Below, one piece after another: positions 61,167 to 64,000 of a stretch of DNA of 64,000 bases. Position 1 is the stretch's first letter, and each line of letters begins with the position of its first letter. Origin of the DNA: Paludibacteraceae bacterium. Its GTDB lineage: Bacteria > Bacteroidota > Bacteroidia > Bacteroidales > Paludibacteraceae. A program made the position numbers and the translations under genes. The stretch spans positions 1 through 64,000 of the forward strand of contig JAKSKR010000004.1 of assembly GCA_024401645.1 (NCBI GenBank). Direction: 5' to 3'. The notes beneath the pieces are model-generated. The model did not search any database. It had not been told where the DNA came from and worked only from the letters and a program-made list of their open reading frames with translations.

Positions 61167-61413
61167 AAATTGAAATTAGAAGCATAGCTTCAAGAGGTTA
61201 TTGACTGCCTTGACAATTTTTCTGAGTGGGAACTTTCGCGTTTACACATCTAAGAACCATTTTCCCCGATGAAATGGGCTGTTTTGATTGCTTCTAGGGC
61301 CGTGTGACTGAATTGTATGGATAATTTGATGTAAAACTACCAATGAAAGAGTAAAATTAGCAGTAATTTGCACACTGAAAAAAAGACAAAGAACTACTCT
61401 AATTTTATAAATC

Positions 61414-63891
61414 ATGAACAACACTACCATGAATTTTAAAAAATGTGCCCTGTTTGCTTCGCTTGCCCTTCTTTCGGCAGGCCAGACAACCGCACAAGAC
61501 CTTTCTAGCTATTTTGCTGGCGTTAACTTAACTAAAGGCTACAAGGCCCAGAGCGACCATAACCCTTTGTTCACTCAACGCTTTGGTGCCGACCCTTGTG
61601 CAATGGTTTACGACGACGAGGTTTACATTTATATGACTAACGACGTGTTGGAATATAAGAATGGTGCTCTCATCGAGAACTCCTATTCACAAATCAACAC
61701 CATAAACTGTGTGTCTTCAAAAGACATGGTTAACTGGACCGACCATGGTACCATGAAGGTGGCTGGTCGACGTCAGAACTTGGGACCTGCCAACTGGGCT
61801 TCTTGCTCATGGGCACCAACTGCTTGTCATGCTAAAATTAATGGTAAGGAAAAATTCTTCTTGTATTTTGCTAACAATGGTAGTGGTATTGGTGTTGTTA
61901 CTAGCGACTGTCCTTGGGGACCTTGGACCGACCCTATTGGCAAGGAACTTGTTTCGCGCAACACACCAACCTGTAGCAGCGTAACTTGGTTGTTCGACCC
62001 TGCTGTTTTGGTCGACGACGATGGTACTGGCTACATCTATTTCGGTGGTGGTGTGCCTAGTGGCAAGCAAGCCGACCCTGGTACAGCGCGTGTTGCCAAG
62101 TTGGGTAAGGATTTCATCAGCATCGATGGCACCCCTGCTCAAATCAATCCGCCTTACTTGTTCGAAGATGCAGGTATCAATAAAATTGGTGGAAAGTATG
62201 TTTATAGCTATTGCTCAAACTGGAACTGTACCGGTAACCCAATGAGCAATGCCGAAATCTGCTATATGACTGCAACTAACCCAATGGGTACGTTTAAGTA
62301 TTCGGGTGTTGCCTATGCTAACCAGGGCGCTTTCTTGTCAGGACAGAATGGCGGTAACAACCACCACTCAATGTTCAAGTTTAAAGATAAGTGGTACATG
62401 ACCTACCATGCACGCCTTTTGCAGAATGCAATGAACATCTGCCCAGGCAACAACCTCAACTACCGTTCAACCCATGTCGACTATGTTAACGTCAACGAGT
62501 CGAATGGTACCATCACCAAGTCAAAGGGTTCTGTTGCCGGTGTTGCTCAGGTTGGTTCGCTTAACCCATACGAGAGACAAGAGGCTGAAACCATGGCTTG
62601 GATGGGTGGTGTCGATACCGAATACGGAGGCTCGAACATGTTGGTAACAAAGATAGACAAGGGCGACTGGATTGGTGTTGCGGGTGTCGATTTTGGTACT
62701 GGCGCTAGTGTCTTCACTGCACGCGTGTCTTCTAGGGCTAAACAGTGCATCAAGCTTTGTATTGGCAAGAACACTGGCGACGTCATTGGTTACCTCGAGG
62801 TGCCTAACACCAACGGTCAGTTGCAAGATGTTACCGCAAAGCTCAACACTTCGGTTTCTGGTAAGCACGACCTCTTCTTCATCTTCTCTGGTGAATTCCA
62901 GTTCGACTCTTGGCAATTCAAGACTGCCGACGTTTCTTTAAAGGCTTCTGATAGCGAAATTGAAGAAAAGACTAGCTTGATACTTACTGCCGAAACGAAG
63001 GAAAACGGTATTGCCAAGGCCGACTTCTATATGGGCAACGAACTCATTGGCTCTGCTAGCAGTGCGCCTTTCCAGTTCGAGCTCAACAACCTCGAAATGG
63101 GTACTTACACCTTCAAGGCTGTTTTAAGCAACAATGCTGGCGAAAAGTTCGAAACCAACAATGTTTCTGTTAATGTGCGCATGGCACAGGGCCCTTACAA
63201 TGGTGTGGCTCAAACATTGCCTGGTACTGTCGAGGTTGAACATTTCGACGTTGGTGGCGCTGGCTATGCTTTCTACGATACCGACGAAAAGAACAATGGC
63301 GAGGCTTTGCGCGACGAATGGGTCGACATTAAGCCTTTCAAGGACGGCTACAAACTCGGTTGGACGGTTAAGGGCGAATGGTTGGAATACACGGTCGACA
63401 TTAAGAAAGATGGCATTTACCTTTGGTCGGCTCTCGTTTCTACCGACAACGACAATGCAAGCTTCCACCTCGAACTCGACGACGAGGCTATTACCGACGT
63501 TACCAAGGCAACAAACACTGGCGATTGGGACGATATGGTTGAGGTTGGTGGCGAAACCGTTATGCTTACGGCCGGTAAGCACATCCTTAAGTTGGCTATC
63601 GACGAAAGCTATTTCGACATCGACTGGATTAAGTTTACTTTAAAGGATCAAACCGCATCTGCAGGCATTTCGGCAAGCAATGTGGTTATCTCACCAAACC
63701 CTGCCACCAATCACATTTCTGTTAATGGTGTCGACGACCTTGTCTTGGTCGACCTGGTTAGCGAAGATGGTAAGGTGGTGGCATCTTCTACGTCAAGCGA
63801 GTTGAGCATTCCTAGTGTAAATGCAGGTGTCTACATGGTTAGGGTTACAGGCAGCACCACTTCTTTCATCAAGAAGGTTATCGTTAAGTAA
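61414..63891 (+). CDS. GH43 glycoside hydrolase with two CBM6 modules, Ig-like domain and T9SS sorting domain
   Basis: 825 residues. A signal peptide (to about 27) precedes a five-bladed GH43 domain (about 35-375) with base D60 in GADPCAM, D195 in LFDPAVLVDDDG and acid E251 in LFEDAGINK. CBM6 number one spans about 385-510 (YERQEAETMAWMGGV, then FDSWQF), an Ig-like segment about 512-590, and CBM6 number two about 600-745 (TVEVEHFDVGGAGYAFYDTD, then FDIDWIKF). The type A sorting domain (VVISPNPATNHISV to the end) sends it out by type IX secretion. Likely an arabinoxylan arabinofuranosidase or beta-xylosidase. It is cell-surface bound or released. Confidence 0.92.
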   Translation: MNNTTMNFKKCALFASLALLSAGQTTAQDLSSYFAGVNLTKGYKAQSDHNPLFTQRFGADPCAMVYDDEVYIYMTNDVLEYKNGALIENSYSQINTINCVSSKDMVNWTDHGTMKVAGRRQNLGPANWASCSWAPTACHAKINGKEKFFLYFANNGSGIGVVTSDCPWGPWTDPIGKELVSRNTPTCSSVTWLFDPAVLVDDDGTGYIYFGGGVPSGKQADPGTARVAKLGKDFISIDGTPAQINPPYLFEDAGINKIGGKYVYSYCSNWNCTGNPMSNAEICYMTATNPMGTFKYSGVAYANQGAFLSGQNGGNNHHSMFKFKDKWYMTYHARLLQNAMNICPGNNLNYRSTHVDYVNVNESNGTITKSKGSVAGVAQVGSLNPYERQEAETMAWMGGVDTEYGGSNMLVTKIDKGDWIGVAGVDFGTGASVFTARVSSRAKQCIKLCIGKNTGDVIGYLEVPNTNGQLQDVTAKLNTSVSGKHDLFFIFSGEFQFDSWQFKTADVSLKASDSEIEEKTSLILTAETKENGIAKADFYMGNELIGSASSAPFQFELNNLEMGTYTFKAVLSNNAGEKFETNNVSVNVRMAQGPYNGVAQTLPGTVEVEHFDVGGAGYAFYDTDEKNNGEALRDEWVDIKPFKDGYKLGWTVKGEWLEYTVDIKKDGIYLWSALVSTDNDNASFHLELDDEAITDVTKATNTGDWDDMVEVGGETVMLTAGKHILKLAIDESYFDIDWIKFTLKDQTASAGISASNVVISPNPATNHISVNGVDDLVLVDLVSEDGKVVASSTSSELSIPSVNAGVYMVRVTGSTTSFIKKVIVK

Positions 63892-63915
63892 CAAATTAGA
63901 GGAAGTTTATAGTGA

Positions 63916-63952
63916 GAAATGTCTCAAACGATTAATCCGTTTGGGGCATTTC
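63916..63952 (+). terminator. Intrinsic terminator of the GH43 gene
   Basis: GAAATGTCTCAAACG (63916-63930) / CGTTTGGGGCATTTC (63938-63952), a 15-bp stem with two wobble pairs and a 7-nt loop, followed by TTTTTT. Confidence 0.87.
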
Positions 63953-64000
63953 TTTTTTGTGTGCTCCCTTAATTTGTTGAAAAATTGTCATATCATTGTA

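Overview
The window reads as a chromosomal segment of a Bacteroidales bacterium, most like a gut or rumen Prevotellaceae-type lineage. Three things point there. Promoters follow the Bacteroidetes form TTTG - about 19 bp - TAnnTTTG (clearest at 2914-2944 and 22088-22118). Typical families recur: BspA-like leucine-rich repeats, CotH, DUF4143 ATPases, type IX secretion C-terminal tails, archaeal-type ProS and FKBP lipoproteins. Intergenic DNA is AT-rich and Shine-Dalgarno sequences are not evident. No rRNA or tRNA gene was found.

Layout. 1-0.6 kb: edge of an IS5-type insertion sequence beside a gene remnant. 0.6-7.6 kb: alcohol dehydrogenase, epimerase, a DUF4143 ATPase behind a 32-bp tandem array, an ElaA-type acetyltransferase, glycogen branching enzyme and a YhcH-family protein. 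7.7-11.3 kb: two tandem FISUMP-like proteins in an apparent operon with an RluA-type pseudouridine synthase. 11.3-15.5 kb: a catalytically degenerate RNase H fold, an EamA transporter and envelope proteins. 15.5-16.2 kb: a relic region with a second ~33-bp array directly in front of an apparent ATPase C-terminal remnant. 16.2-23.7 kb: MoxR-like ATPase plus VWA protein, DUF389 protein plus beta-carbonic anhydrase, TcdA, and an AAA-ATPase/nuclease fusion. 23.8-28.9 kb: BspA-like surface protein, two CotH kinases and a small monooxygenase-like protein. 29-33.8 kb: ProS, a TlpA-like protein, a HAD hydrolase and a secreted HExxH protein.

The most unusual part is 33.8-35.4 kb. This 1.5-kb region lacks a convincing protein gene and carries three diverged copies of one transcription-unit-like element on the minus strand. 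Each copy has a TAnnTTTG box, 150-200 nt of related sequence with repeated AGTTTATT motifs, and a conserved intrinsic terminator. I interpret it as an undescribed family of small RNAs.

35.4-51 kb is mostly housekeeping: a coiled-coil lipoprotein, RsmI, an AI-2E-type permease, PrmC, RecX, a CPBP protease, a TPM protein, an Lrp regulator, two FKBP isomerases, a DUF3137 protein and an acyl-CoA ligase. 51-58.3 kb has a VWA protein, PepD, a T9SS-tailed GH8 enzyme and an SstT symporter. 58.3-61.2 kb is an accessory island: a broken small gene overlapping a DUF1016/YhcG nuclease, an ADP-ribosylglycohydrolase and an unknown protein. The window closes with a T9SS-tailed GH43-CBM6-CBM6 enzyme, which with the GH8 suggests xylan or arabinoxylan breakdown at the cell surface.
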